From Cyanobacteria bacterium SZAS-4 (GTDB taxonomy: Bacteria; Cyanobacteriota; Vampirovibrionia; Obscuribacterales; Obscuribacteraceae): a stretch of 64,000 bases of DNA. Of this stretch, positions 31,737 through 40,730 are shown in pieces. A program made the translations under genes and the position numbers. The first letter of the stretch is position 1. The number at the start of each line of letters is the position of its first letter. The DNA lies in NCBI GenBank assembly GCA_018266255.1, contig JAFEAT010000017.1:143694-207693 (forward strand), given 5' to 3'. The notes below the pieces were generated by a model. The model was not told the DNA's origin. It did no database searches and worked only from the letters and a program-made list of their open reading frames with translations.

Positions 31737-34700
31737 TTACATTGTAGAAGCTTCAGGCGGTGGCCTTTTCGACTTCTTTGGAGCGGTTTTTGCCATCTTG
31801 TAGCCGATCCAACCTAGACCACCCACGCATGCCAGACCTGACAGTACAAGACAGACAGTGGAAAATGGTGATGGCAGGAATTTCGCAAGTCCGGTCAGTA
31901 GAACCATTAGCGGGGCCCAGATGATTCCAAAGGTTGGAACAGAGAATCCTTTCGATCGATCAGGACCTTTGTTGACCATGCTCAGAAAGACGACCGAAAG
32001 AATGCCAAACACGATCATCGGTATGTAACTGAGCAAGATCGTCAAAATATTGATGGCGTTGTTCGACTTGGACAAGCGCATCTGTACTGGCGCTGGACTT
32101 GGTTTCTCATTCTTCAGATCGGCTGCACCAGGTGTGACGTCGATGCCGTTCTTATAAATTAGGACCAAAACCTTCCCATCAGCTCTCGTGATCAGACCAC
32201 CAGTTCGGTCGCGGCCATGCACGCAGAAGAGCGTTGCATCAGGCTGTTTTGTGCTTGATGCTGCCGCCGATATCTGACCCGGTTTGGCTGGTGGCTCGCC
32301 TTCCCAGGCGGTTCCATCTTCCAAGCTTGTATCGAATTTCGATTTGATGAAGATTTGGGAAGCATCGATGCTTGCTGGCCAGGCGATACTATTGGCGGTG
32401 ACAGAGTCGGCGCCATCACCAAACGGATTTTTGTAGGTGAGAGATTTAACAAGCTTCTCAAGATCTTTGCCTTCAGGATATTTCCCATTGGCTTTATAAA
32501 ATGCTTGTGCTTTTGAGCCCAGTTCACGCATTTTCGCAGTAACTGATAGCTCAGGTGCGTGTGGATCATAGTAGATGAATCCACTGGCATCCTTTATGCC
32601 CTGAGGAACTTCGTATACGAAGTTGTCACCACCCACGGTGCCCGTGATCACTTCCATGTCGTCACTTGGTGTTCCAAGCCAGTCTCTATACTCATAAACG
32701 AAGTGTTTGCCAAAGTTATCTTTAGCAGCCTGATCTTCGCTCACTATTGTGAAAGTCGAGAGCCCGTCTAAACTCTTGTAGACTCGCTTGGCGAAATCTT
32801 TTGAGTGCGCGACCTGGTGAGTGCTGTAATCCGTATTCATGTTGAGAGTAACGAGCACTAATCCTGCAATGACTGCGATGAAGACACCCAAACGGATCCA
32901 CACATTACCGACTGCGCTGCCTACCGTCGGTCCCGCAGACTCTGCTCGTGCCTTGTCTGCGCGTTCATCTGTCTCTTTGAGTGGACTGCGTGCCTTGCTA
33001 GTCGATTGTTCGGTCAAGCCGCCTAGAATTATTGGTGACGCTTCAGCCGCGGCTCGGTCTGCGCTCGCACCCAACGAGTTGAGCATTGCAATTTCTTCAG
33101 CTGAGAGAGTCGAAGGTTTCTCGGCCGTCACTTCATCGGAAGTTTTTTCCGCACCAGAGGCTGTAGCAGGTGGCTCGGCGCCTTCGCTTCGCATCAACAT
33201 GGTGCCATATCCTTCAAGCACCTTTGCCAGCAGTGGATCGCCAGGCACGAGAGATTGCTGTCCCAATCTAAATGCCCGCTTGTACATCGAATCGGCTTCA
33301 CTCGTCAAGTTGAGCGCTTCCGATGTCTGTGCAATTTTGTACAGCGTCGAGATCATGTCTCTATCTGCAGATGAAATCTTGGTGTGAAGTACCAGCAATC
33401 TTCTGAAGAACTGAAGCGACTCTTTGTATTTCTTCATTTGGAACAGATTGTCTGCCATCTTGTCTAAGCAGTAAGGCAATAACGGATCTGTGTCGTCACC
33501 AATTTTGTCGAGCTTCTCCAAGACCTGTGCAAATATAGGCTCAGCGGCTTTGTATTGCTTCAATCTGTAAGCAGTGTCGGCATCAGTGATCAATCGCCCG
33601 ATTTCATCACTTCCAATGACTGGAATATGTTCTTCTTCGACAAAAGCTTCTTTGACTTCATCAAAGAAGCTTGCTGACAGCGCCTCTTTTGGTTGTGCTG
33701 CATCTTCGTCAGATGTAGATGGACCGTCGAGAGTTTCGGCAGACGTGGCTGGCGCAGAGAAGTCCTCAGTGGGCGAACTCGTTAGATTGTCACCAACATT
33801 TGTGGACTCGTTATTGACCATAAAGCGACCAGTTTCTTTCTGGTCGAAAGTGGGATCAGTCGACGGCGGAATAATTCCACCCAATTTAGACTTTTCAGAT
33901 CCGAGGACTTTTGCTTTCTGTCCGAACTTGCCGCCTAACAATCCGCCAGTTTTAGGCTTATCCTTCCCTTCAGCTTGAGGCGAAGCTGGCTCGCCAATTG
34001 CATCTAAAGAGCTTTTATCGAAGCCCTTGGTGCCAATAGAATCTAGCGTGCTGGCATCAAACCCCTTGTGTTCAGCGGTGCCGGCGTTGGGTTCTTTGGT
34101 GCCTATCGAATCGAGCGAATTGGCATCAAAAGGTTCTCCTGCATGCGAATCAGGGGTGGACTCTTTTTTCGCGCCTCCGATTAACGGACGGGTTGAAGAG
34201 TCCTTTTTGCCAGCGAATTTACCAAGCAGTCCTTTCTTTTCAGGAGCGGCCGGAGCCTCATTGGTTACGAATATTTTGTCGTTGCTCGAATTATCAGATC
34301 CGATTTGATCCAACACGCTTTTATCGAATGCAGCTGTTTCTGAGGCACCTGTTGCACCGATCGCATCGAGTTCGGATGCATCAAAAGCAGCTGGCTGGTC
34401 TGGCTCATATGCAGCTTCTGCCTCGTATCCAGTTCCTGCTTCGTATGCACTTTCGGCTTCCTGTGAAAGTTCTGTTTCGCATGCAACTTCTGGCTGGTGC
34501 GCTTCTTCCGAGGCCGATACGACATCAAGCTCAGATTCGAGTTCTGCTTCAGGAACCGCCGATGAATATTCTGATTGGACGTCGTATGCCGATTGAGCAA
34601 TCGCTTCAGCTCCGCTTTCACCCTCAGTTGTCTGATGTTGCACTTCATCGTATGCAGGCTTTGCGTATTCGGACTGGGCAACTTCCTCGTCGGCGGATTC

Positions 34701-35510
34701 AGCAACGTATTCCAGTTCTGACGTGCCGCTAGCACTGGTGACTTCGTCTGCACCATACTGATAGCCAAGACTGCTCTCCGCAGCTTCCTCCGCAGCATAT
34801 TGAAAGGCAGGCTCAGAGGTACTTTCGGCAACTTCTTCTGCCGCATATTGATACTCTGGTGCCGCTGCTTCTTCGTAATCGGTTGCTTGTTCTACATATT
34901 GTGTCGATTCTTCGGGTGCTGGCTCGATGTCTTGCGTGTGCTCGGCTTCTACTCCAGAGCCGAAACTGATCACCGGCTGATCTCCGGCGTCGATGTCGTA
35001 GACAACGTCAGGAGCCGTACCAGATGCTTCTTCGAAGCTGGGTACACCTGACTCCAGGCTACTTTCCGTGCTGGGGTCGTCGAAGTTGGACATCTCGTCC
35101 AATCCAATATCGGCATACAGTGACTCGCTCAGCGGTACTTCCATGCCATGGATGCTGCCTTCGCGGATCTCTTCGTCTTCATCGTCGATAGGATGTAATT
35201 TTCGCACTTGAGAATCTGGACTCGATGTGGAGTTTGGTGGGGAGAGGGCCTCGAATTCGCCTGTGATGGATCCCGGAGAACTTTTGCCTTTCTGTAAAAA
35301 CCGTGCAGCTAGTATGCCGAAGCTTTTCTTCGGAGCTTCGTTATCTTCTGCTCCACTGTCCTGGGCTGAGTTTTCGTCACCCGTGTCGTCGGCCAATTTT
35401 CCCCCGTGCCTTGTGTGCATTGCATGGCAGCCGCTGAGTCGAATGTCAGCGGTACACAGTTTACTAATACCACCATTTGTTGTGTACAAACCGGTCCAAC
35501 TTGGCTTCAT
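31737..35510 (-). CDS. Large acidic TPR membrane protein with repeated FDxSxLDxIG motifs
   Basis: About 1257 residues from the ATG at 35510, chosen for AGG eight bases upstream; a TTG at 35555 is possible. Residues about 45-375 are a very acidic low-complexity region with repeated YAAEE- and YEAE-like units. Between about 376 and 506 come five copies of an F-D-[AK]-[SN]-x-L-D-x-I-G motif. A TPR-like region (about 635-780) follows, then a membrane segment (about 871-890), an extracytoplasmic domain (about 895-1130) and three more membrane segments near the C-terminus. The layout suggests a cytoplasmic scaffold tethered to the membrane. No enzyme motif is visible, and I do not recognise the family. 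Confidence 0.8.
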   Translation of the reverse strand: MKPSWTGLYTTNGGISKLCTADIRLSGCHAMHTRHGGKLADDTGDENSAQDSGAEDNEAPKKSFGILAARFLQKGKSSPGSITGEFEALSPPNSTSSPDSQVRKLHPIDDEDEEIREGSIHGMEVPLSESLYADIGLDEMSNFDDPSTESSLESGVPSFEEASGTAPDVVYDIDAGDQPVISFGSGVEAEHTQDIEPAPEESTQYVEQATDYEEAAAPEYQYAAEEVAESTSEPAFQYAAEEAAESSLGYQYGADEVTSASGTSELEYVAESADEEVAQSEYAKPAYDEVQHQTTEGESGAEAIAQSAYDVQSEYSSAVPEAELESELDVVSASEEAHQPEVACETELSQEAESAYEAGTGYEAEAAYEPDQPAAFDASELDAIGATGASETAAFDKSVLDQIGSDNSSNDKIFVTNEAPAAPEKKGLLGKFAGKKDSSTRPLIGGAKKESTPDSHAGEPFDANSLDSIGTKEPNAGTAEHKGFDASTLDSIGTKGFDKSSLDAIGEPASPQAEGKDKPKTGGLLGGKFGQKAKVLGSEKSKLGGIIPPSTDPTFDQKETGRFMVNNESTNVGDNLTSSPTEDFSAPATSAETLDGPSTSDEDAAQPKEALSASFFDEVKEAFVEEEHIPVIGSDEIGRLITDADTAYRLKQYKAAEPIFAQVLEKLDKIGDDTDPLLPYCLDKMADNLFQMKKYKESLQFFRRLLVLHTKISSADRDMISTLYKIAQTSEALNLTSEADSMYKRAFRLGQQSLVPGDPLLAKVLEGYGTMLMRSEGAEPPATASGAEKTSDEVTAEKPSTLSAEEIAMLNSLGASADRAAAEASPIILGGLTEQSTSKARSPLKETDERADKARAESAGPTVGSAVGNVWIRLGVFIAVIAGLVLVTLNMNTDYSTHQVAHSKDFAKRVYKSLDGLSTFTIVSEDQAAKDNFGKHFVYEYRDWLGTPSDDMEVITGTVGGDNFVYEVPQGIKDASGFIYYDPHAPELSVTAKMRELGSKAQAFYKANGKYPEGKDLEKLVKSLTYKNPFGDGADSVTANSIAWPASIDASQIFIKSKFDTSLEDGTAWEGEPPAKPGQISAAASSTKQPDATLFCVHGRDRTGGLITRADGKVLVLIYKNGIDVTPGAADLKNEKPSPAPVQMRLSKSNNAINILTILLSYIPMIVFGILSVVFLSMVNKGPDRSKGFSVPTFGIIWAPLMVLLTGLAKFLPSPFSTVCLVLSGLACVGGLGWIGYKMAKTAPKKSKRPPPEASTM

Positions 35511-35606
35511 TGTTAACCTAACGGCTTTTTGTTGGCAACAATAAGGGTTTGGCAACTTTTATCTATCATTTCGCGTCCGAACGGCAGTAGTAACGGAGGA
35601 CGGGTG

Positions 35607-36008
35607 ATGGAGTTTCTTATAAGGTTAGCCTTGAAGGCCCTGGCGTTTGTGTTTCTTCTGCCTATGCTCGGTGGCATTGACTTTCACGGTAATTTCGTCG
35701 CCGCAATATGTCTTGCAATTCTGTTCAGTCTCATGCTGTGGGGTGTGGAGTTAGGGGCGATGGCTCTAAGCGCCTACCTCACGGTGATGACCTTCGGACT
35801 TGCCCTTCTGGTCCTTGTGCCCATGTGGCTGCTTGGATTTTGGCTGCTACCAGCCTTCGCCCTGAAATTGGTTGCCGACTTCATGCCTCAGTATCTGACT
35901 GTCGCGGGCTGGGGACCAGCGATCCTGGGCGGACTTCTGATGATGGTAGTCAGCCTGGTCACAGGCGGTGTGACCGATGCGATCAAGGCTCGTCAACAAA
36001 CCGTCTAG
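35607..36008 (+). CDS. Small four-helix membrane protein, holin superfamily IV-like
   Basis: About 133 residues from the ATG at 35607, which has GGAGG seven bases upstream. Four hydrophobic segments cover nearly the whole protein (about 5-20, 27-50, 55-80 and 105-125). It resembles the phage-holin-4-like membrane protein group found in many non-phage contexts. Nothing else phage-related lies nearby, so a lysis role is not implied. The gene is divergent from the large acidic TPR protein. The role is unknown. Confidence 0.75.
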   Translation: MEFLIRLALKALAFVFLLPMLGGIDFHGNFVAAICLAILFSLMLWGVELGAMALSAYLTVMTFGLALLVLVPMWLLGFWLLPAFALKLVADFMPQYLTVAGWGPAILGGLLMMVVSLVTGGVTDAIKARQQTV

Positions 36009-36066
36009 CAAAATGTAGTTTCCGCAACGAGCGATAAGCGCTCATATCATTACTTAAGGAGCAATT

Positions 36067-36576
36067 ATGGATACGAAAAAATTGGCCAAGTCGCTTAGTT
36101 TAGCTGTGGCAGTGGCTGTTACTGCGTCTGTCTCAGCGAGCTTTGCAGAAAGTCAGGCGAGTTTGCAGGCAGAGTCGCAGTCTTCTACGATGAACAGCGC
36201 ACAGTCAGCACGTGAGACAGGATCAGCCTCCTCCACGCAGAATAACTCTCAGTCATCAAATCAGCAGACAAGCCAAGCAGCGACGAACAACAACTCAAAC
36301 GGAAGTTCTGAGGCCGTAGGCGGTTCGCTGGGTGGTAACAAACCGACTCCGCCAAACCTGTCTGTCTCGACACCCAACCATAGTGGGGTGACCAATGTGC
36401 CACCTTCTCAAGTCAAATCCACATCTAGCTTGACCTCTGTCAGTCCTTCCACCGTCGCTAAACGCACACCGCGTGCAGTTACACGATCATATGCATGGAG
36501 AGGACCGCGCAGCAAACGCTCATACAGCACGGCTTACATGACCAAAACAATACGTCAAGCGGCAGTGACACGTTAA
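36067..36576 (+). CDS. Exported Ser/Gln/Asn-rich protein
   Basis: A 169-residue protein with a signal peptide (DTKKLAKSLSLAVAVAVTASVSASFA). A low-complexity Ser/Gln/Asn/Thr region (about 30-130) follows, and then a basic Arg/Tyr-rich tail (about 131-169, with RTPRAVTRSYAWRGPRSKR). AAGGAG lies six bases before the ATG. The composition suggests an intrinsically disordered surface or envelope protein whose basic tail could bind anionic polymers. No family can be assigned. Confidence 0.78.
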   Translation: MDTKKLAKSLSLAVAVAVTASVSASFAESQASLQAESQSSTMNSAQSARETGSASSTQNNSQSSNQQTSQAATNNNSNGSSEAVGGSLGGNKPTPPNLSVSTPNHSGVTNVPPSQVKSTSSLTSVSPSTVAKRTPRAVTRSYAWRGPRSKRSYSTAYMTKTIRQAAVTR

Positions 36577-36602
36577 TCAATGTAATGAACTTGTTCCCAC
36601 CG

Positions 36603-36639
36603 CAGGTTGGTCATGGACGTTATGTCTGTGACCAACTTG
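36603..36639 (+). terminator. Inverted repeat after the exported Ser/Gln-rich gene
   Basis: CAGGTTGGTCA (36603-36613) pairs with TGACCAACTTG (36629-36639) over 11 positions with one G-T pair, around a 15-base loop. It lies about 27 bases behind the stop at 36576. There is no good T-run, so an intrinsic terminator is only a possibility. Confidence 0.4.
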
Positions 36640-36678
36640 CTTTAAGATATGATTCCGACATCTTGTTTGAGGCCAGTC

Positions 36679-37116
36679 ATGCCCGCCAAAACTGTAACTG
36701 TTGAATTGCTGAACGAAAGAAGTAAAGGTCATTTGCCAGGCTTAATTGGATTGCAAGTAAAAGCGATTTCGCCGGGCAAACTGACGAGTGTTCTTAAAAT
36801 TAGAGATGAACTGCTGGCACCTAACGGTTATTTGCATGCGGCATCTGTGGTGGCGCTTGCCGATACTAGTTGCGGGTATGGTTCTGTTGCCAATCTGCCA
36901 CCTGGTGCCACCGGCTTCACCACTATCGAGCTAAAGAGCAACTTCCTCGGCACCGCGCGTAGTGGCTCCATCACTTGCGAGGCGACACTGGTACATGGTG
37001 GCAGAGGCACGCAAGTTTGGGATGCGGTTGTCACTAACGATGAAACTGGAAAAGCCATTTGTTTGTTTCGTTGTACGCAAATGATTCTGTATCCGCTCGT
37101 CAACAAGCGAAAGTAG
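36679..37116 (+). CDS. PaaI-type hotdog-fold thioesterase
   Basis: About 145 residues from the ATG at 36679, with GAGG upstream. The hotdog signature is clear: LLAPNGYLHAASVVALADTSCGYGSVANL, then FTTIELKSNFLGTARSGSITCEATLVHGGR and WDAVVTNDETGKAICLFRCTQ. The HotDog PaaI/YbgC-like group hydrolyses acyl-CoA thioesters, typically aromatic or short-chain ones. The exact substrate cannot be read. In PaaI members the catalytic pair is usually Asn/Gly and Asp in this region, both present (PNGYLH, ALADT). It ends immediately before the stop of the convergent phosphodiester-glycosidase-like gene. Confidence 0.85.
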   Translation: MPAKTVTVELLNERSKGHLPGLIGLQVKAISPGKLTSVLKIRDELLAPNGYLHAASVVALADTSCGYGSVANLPPGATGFTTIELKSNFLGTARSGSITCEATLVHGGRGTQVWDAVVTNDETGKAICLFRCTQMILYPLVNKRK

Positions 37117-38292
37117 TTATGGCTCTTGACCCACAGCGTGCGCGTCTTTCTGAAAATGCTCCCAAGAATTTACCAGGTCTCGGGGCGCTTTATTTGTGGC
37201 ATCGTAGACAACTAATACGTTTGTCAGAGCGCGTCCAGCCGGCACCACCACTTGATTGTGGTATGCAAGTGAACGCGATGCTCCACCATCTAAATTCATC
37301 GCATCTGAGCATCCGAGCTCTTTCATCAATCGTGCTTCTTCTTGCAGCGATAGTCCGTTCAGGAAAGTGCAGAGAATCAACTTATTTCGGTCACTATTGA
37401 AACCGATAGCACAACGCGGTCCAATGCCAAGCACGTGTGAATCTGAAAATCCTTCGATCTCTGGATGAATCCAGAAGGCTCCATCTTTCAGCAATCGTGG
37501 TCCGCATGTCAGTGAAAACCAATGCTCATCCCAATTGGGCACCTCATCGACCCGAGCTGTGATCATGACAGGACGGTTGTGGGCAGTTAGACCCAAAGTA
37601 GTGCCAAAGTTTTCCCATTGGCTGTATTTGAGAAATTTGCCAGCAGAGACCATGTTTCCCATGACGCGTTTTTGATCGTCTTTGCTGAAGAACGTTCCAT
37701 TCATAACGACGCTGCCGTGAACCTTCTTGACTAAAGATTCGAATGTCTCATCACCGTGAGTTTGCGTTGCGTCATTGGCTCGAACAGCGTTATTAGCTAA
37801 TCCGACGGTGATGAAGGTTTCTGGATCGGTCAAATCGATAACTGTTTCGTAGAGAGGCACGTGGAGGACGGTTTTCTTAAGGAACTGCACAGGCTTACCA
37901 TGGCGCACTACTTTTGGCATTTTGGGCGGACTTGGAACCGCGAATGGTGGCACAGGCAATATAGCCACTTCCGATGAATCAGACTGACTAGTTTGCGTGG
38001 TCGATTCTTGTTGAGCAGTATGCTGGTGAATCTTTGTTCTTGCGGTGTTTACCGCCGAGGAGGTACTTGTCTTTTCAATGTCTTTCGCAGCCGGTTCTGG
38101 TTTGGAAAAGGCATGAGAAATTAAGTCGCCAGTGCTTTTCAGCATCGCCGACAATGCGCTAATGCTGTCTTGTTTGAACGATTTAGAGGAAGTCGTCCAC
38201 AAAAAAATCAGAATCACGATTATGACAGCGGAGAAAACAGCGCTGGCGATGTTACCGGCTATTTGTTCGATGTTGTTTTTTGAGTTTGCCAT
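37117..38292 (-). CDS. Membrane-anchored phosphodiester glycosidase (NAGPA) family protein
   Basis: About 391 residues from the ATG at 38292. A single N-terminal membrane segment (about 15-35) precedes a Ser/Thr/Lys linker (about 60-130). The C-terminal globular domain contains the NAGPA/DUF2233 signature: SVVMNGTFF, FGTTLGLT, IGFNSDRNKL and the conserved DAMNLDGGASRSLAY. In the mammalian founder this fold removes N-acetylglucosamine from phosphate; bacterial members are mostly linked to envelope polysaccharides or capsule and exopolysaccharide. The catalytic domain probably faces the periplasm. It lies 92 bases behind the penicillin-binding protein gene, a plausible shared role in the wall. 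Confidence 0.85.
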   Translation of the reverse strand: MANSKNNIEQIAGNIASAVFSAVIIVILIFLWTTSSKSFKQDSISALSAMLKSTGDLISHAFSKPEPAAKDIEKTSTSSAVNTARTKIHQHTAQQESTTQTSQSDSSEVAILPVPPFAVPSPPKMPKVVRHGKPVQFLKKTVLHVPLYETVIDLTDPETFITVGLANNAVRANDATQTHGDETFESLVKKVHGSVVMNGTFFSKDDQKRVMGNMVSAGKFLKYSQWENFGTTLGLTAHNRPVMITARVDEVPNWDEHWFSLTCGPRLLKDGAFWIHPEIEGFSDSHVLGIGPRCAIGFNSDRNKLILCTFLNGLSLQEEARLMKELGCSDAMNLDGGASRSLAYHNQVVVPAGRALTNVLVVYDATNKAPRDLVNSWEHFQKDAHAVGQEP

Positions 38293-38384
38293 TTTGCGAA
38301 AACACAAAACGAAGTAAATGCTCTTGCATTCACTCTATCATCGCGGCAAGATCCCTGCTTTTCGGGCGGAATTCTGGAGACTGC

Positions 38385-40535
38385 CTAGAATAGGTTGATT
38401 AGCTTGTTGAAAAGCTTCTTGAATCTGAATTTTTTCTTTGGTTTGTTGTCGTGAGCGGCTTGAGTGTGAGTCTTGCGCGGCGATGCAGTGCCAAAATCCT
38501 TCTGGAGCGGTGGTGCTACCGGCGGCAGGGTGTTTGAAGTGTTGAAAGGTGGCGCGGTCGGTACCGGATTAGCATCTTGGTCGCGTCCTGTGATCAGGTT
38601 AGTAATATTGTCGAAGATGCCCGCTGGTTGTGGCAAGAAGTGAATTTGATCGACCTCTTCTGCAAGCGGAGTTAAAGGCGCAGCAAATGCTCCAGGAGGT
38701 GTTGGATGAGACTTGTAGAAGGACTTCATATAGTTTTGCCAGATGCCAGCCATAATCGTGCCGCCCGTAACCTGATTGCCGGCAATAGCTGCATTTTTGT
38801 CGTTTCCGCCCCATACGGCAGTGACCGTATCGGGAGTGAACCCGATAAACCAGATGTCTCTTGCACCGTCAGCGGTGCCTGTTTTTCCGGCTACCGGTCT
38901 GTCAAACAATCTTGCTTGTGTTCCGGTGCCCTTCTGCACTACGTCTTGCATGGCATCGACGAGCTCAGCGACGGGCTCAGGGTTGAATACTTTGACAGAC
39001 TCGGAAGAAAAGTTCTTCAAAACAGTCTTGTCTTTCGATTCGATTCTTCTGATAAAACTTGGAGTAATTCTCACTCCAGAGCGAGCCAGGGTGGCGTAAC
39101 TGTTTGCCATGTCGAGTGGAGACACAGCTGATGCACCCAAGCCGAGCGCAAGGGTTGGTTCCAGCTTTGAAGTGATGCCAGCTTGCTGCGCCGTGTCTGC
39201 AACTTTTCCTGGAGTTACAGCTTGAGTCACCCTGACTGCGCACGTGTTGCGAGACAATGCCAGCGCCTTCCGAATTGTAATAGGACCCAGGTATTTACCG
39301 TCGAAATTTTTTGGCGTATATGAGTCTTGTCCGGGTATATCGATGGCCAGCGGTGCATCATATATGGTGGTATCAGGTTTGAGCACACCCGACTCCAAGC
39401 CAGTCAAGTACACAAAAGGTTTGAAAGCTGAACCAGCCGTGTGAGGCGCTACGGCTCTGTTCCAGGGACTTTTGTCGAACGCACCAACCCCGCCCACCAT
39501 CGACAGAACGGCACCATCCTTGACAGATATCGAGACTAGTGCGCCCTGAGAAACTCCGCTGGGAGCTTTTTTGATGCCTCGCGTCAGGCAATCGTCCGCC
39601 AGTATTTGAGCCGATGTATCCAGGTTCGTGAAGACTCTGGTGCCTTTGTTCCAGAGGTCGTCATCTGAGAAATGTTCTTGTTGCTGCAACAGTCCTACCA
39701 CATAGTTCAGGTAGTATGCGTAGTGTTCGGGACGGGTCTCGGCGCCCTTGAACACAAGTTTCTCTGTTTTGGCTTTCGCTGCGGTTTCAGGAGTTATGTA
39801 ATGCTCTTCCACCATGTTGTCTAGCACTTCATGCTGGCGCAAAATTGCGTCAGTTTTGTGCGTGCTCAATCTCGTCGGCGCGTTAACTATGCCAGCGAGA
39901 TAGGCTGACTGTGCCAAATCGAGGTCTGCTGCGTGTTTGGCAAAATATCGCTGCGAGGCTGACTCGATGCCCCACGTTCCTCTCCCGAAATAAACGAAAT
40001 TTAGATATGACTCGAGAATCTTGTCTTTAGAGTAGCGTTGACTCAATTCAATAGCCTTGATCGCTTCTTTGATTTTGACCAAAAATGTACGTTTGCTGTC
40101 GGGCGAATATAGATTTTTGACTAGTTGCTGTGTGATTGTTGAACCGCCCTGAACAACGTGCCCTGCCTGGGCGTTGGCAATTGACGCTCGAATGATGCTT
40201 TCTGGATTGACGCCGCTGTGGTGGTAGAAACTACGATCTTCTGTTGCGATCAGTGCCTGTTGAAAGCTTTTGGCGATCTTGTTGAGCGGAACTGGAGAAT
40301 ATTCCTTGTTAGGTAAAAGAGTGCAGATTGGTCGGTCCAGTCGATCGAAGACCTTCAGCCCTACGTTTTCATCTGGCAAGCTCACAGAATTCCAGTCGTG
40401 CAGTTTGTTCCAGCCGAGCGCAAGCAGAGCGGCACCTGCAACAGCTAACACCGATGCAACTATCAGCTTCTGTTGGGGCAAACCGCGCTTCGGTGAAGAT
40501 TTCTCGTTGGCGGGTAGTGGTAAGTGAGTTTGCAA
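38385..40535 (-). CDS. Class A penicillin-binding protein (glycosyltransferase and transpeptidase)
   Basis: A 716-residue bifunctional peptidoglycan synthase of the PBP1A type. After a short cytoplasmic tail and one membrane segment (about 23-42) comes the GT51 domain with ATEDRSFYHHSGVN (catalytic Glu 99) and GGSTITQQLVKNLY. The transpeptidase domain has the SxxK nucleophile in AGSAFKPF (Ser 369), the SRN triad in ALSRNTCAV and the KTGT box in AGKTGTADGARD. A Lys-rich basic tail (about 690-716) is unusual. The start is TTG; no ribosome binding site is obvious. It polymerises and crosslinks peptidoglycan at the outer face of the membrane. Confidence 0.94.
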   Translation of the reverse strand: MQTHLPLPANEKSSPKRGLPQQKLIVASVLAVAGAALLALGWNKLHDWNSVSLPDENVGLKVFDRLDRPICTLLPNKEYSPVPLNKIAKSFQQALIATEDRSFYHHSGVNPESIIRASIANAQAGHVVQGGSTITQQLVKNLYSPDSKRTFLVKIKEAIKAIELSQRYSKDKILESYLNFVYFGRGTWGIESASQRYFAKHAADLDLAQSAYLAGIVNAPTRLSTHKTDAILRQHEVLDNMVEEHYITPETAAKAKTEKLVFKGAETRPEHYAYYLNYVVGLLQQQEHFSDDDLWNKGTRVFTNLDTSAQILADDCLTRGIKKAPSGVSQGALVSISVKDGAVLSMVGGVGAFDKSPWNRAVAPHTAGSAFKPFVYLTGLESGVLKPDTTIYDAPLAIDIPGQDSYTPKNFDGKYLGPITIRKALALSRNTCAVRVTQAVTPGKVADTAQQAGITSKLEPTLALGLGASAVSPLDMANSYATLARSGVRITPSFIRRIESKDKTVLKNFSSESVKVFNPEPVAELVDAMQDVVQKGTGTQARLFDRPVAGKTGTADGARDIWFIGFTPDTVTAVWGGNDKNAAIAGNQVTGGTIMAGIWQNYMKSFYKSHPTPPGAFAAPLTPLAEEVDQIHFLPQPAGIFDNITNLITGRDQDANPVPTAPPFNTSNTLPPVAPPLQKDFGTASPRKTHTQAAHDNKPKKKFRFKKLFNKLINLF

Positions 40536-40650
40536 AAGAGTGCACCGATGATGGCTCAGTCTGAGGGACGTCGGCGGGCGTCAGTAGGTTCCAACTCAGC
40601 ACTGCATTGTCGGCGCCATCTTGTCAGGTGGCACATTTGTGCACAATCAA

Positions 40651-40679
40651 TTGTCTAGGTTGCCGCCATTCAATAAGAT
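40651..40679 (+). promoter_or_regulatory. Candidate sigma-70 promoter of ppc
   Basis: TTGTCT at 40651-40656 and TAAGAT at 40674-40679 with a 17-base spacer match the consensus at four of six positions each. Transcription would start near 40687, about 45 bases before the ppc ATG. By eye only. Confidence 0.4.
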
Positions 40680-40730
40680 AGACCGGACTGCTCGGTGCTC
40701 CTCCTTCTGAATTGGCTTGAAGTGAAATCA

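Noticed and set aside
34193..34846. Long open frames in both other directions inside the large acidic gene
   Set aside because: They are shadows of the GAA/GCT-rich repeated coding sequence and show no independent start signals or conserved motifs.
35607..36008. Holin-like protein as a sign of prophage
   Set aside because: No other phage gene, integrase or attachment site is present; this membrane fold is common outside phages.
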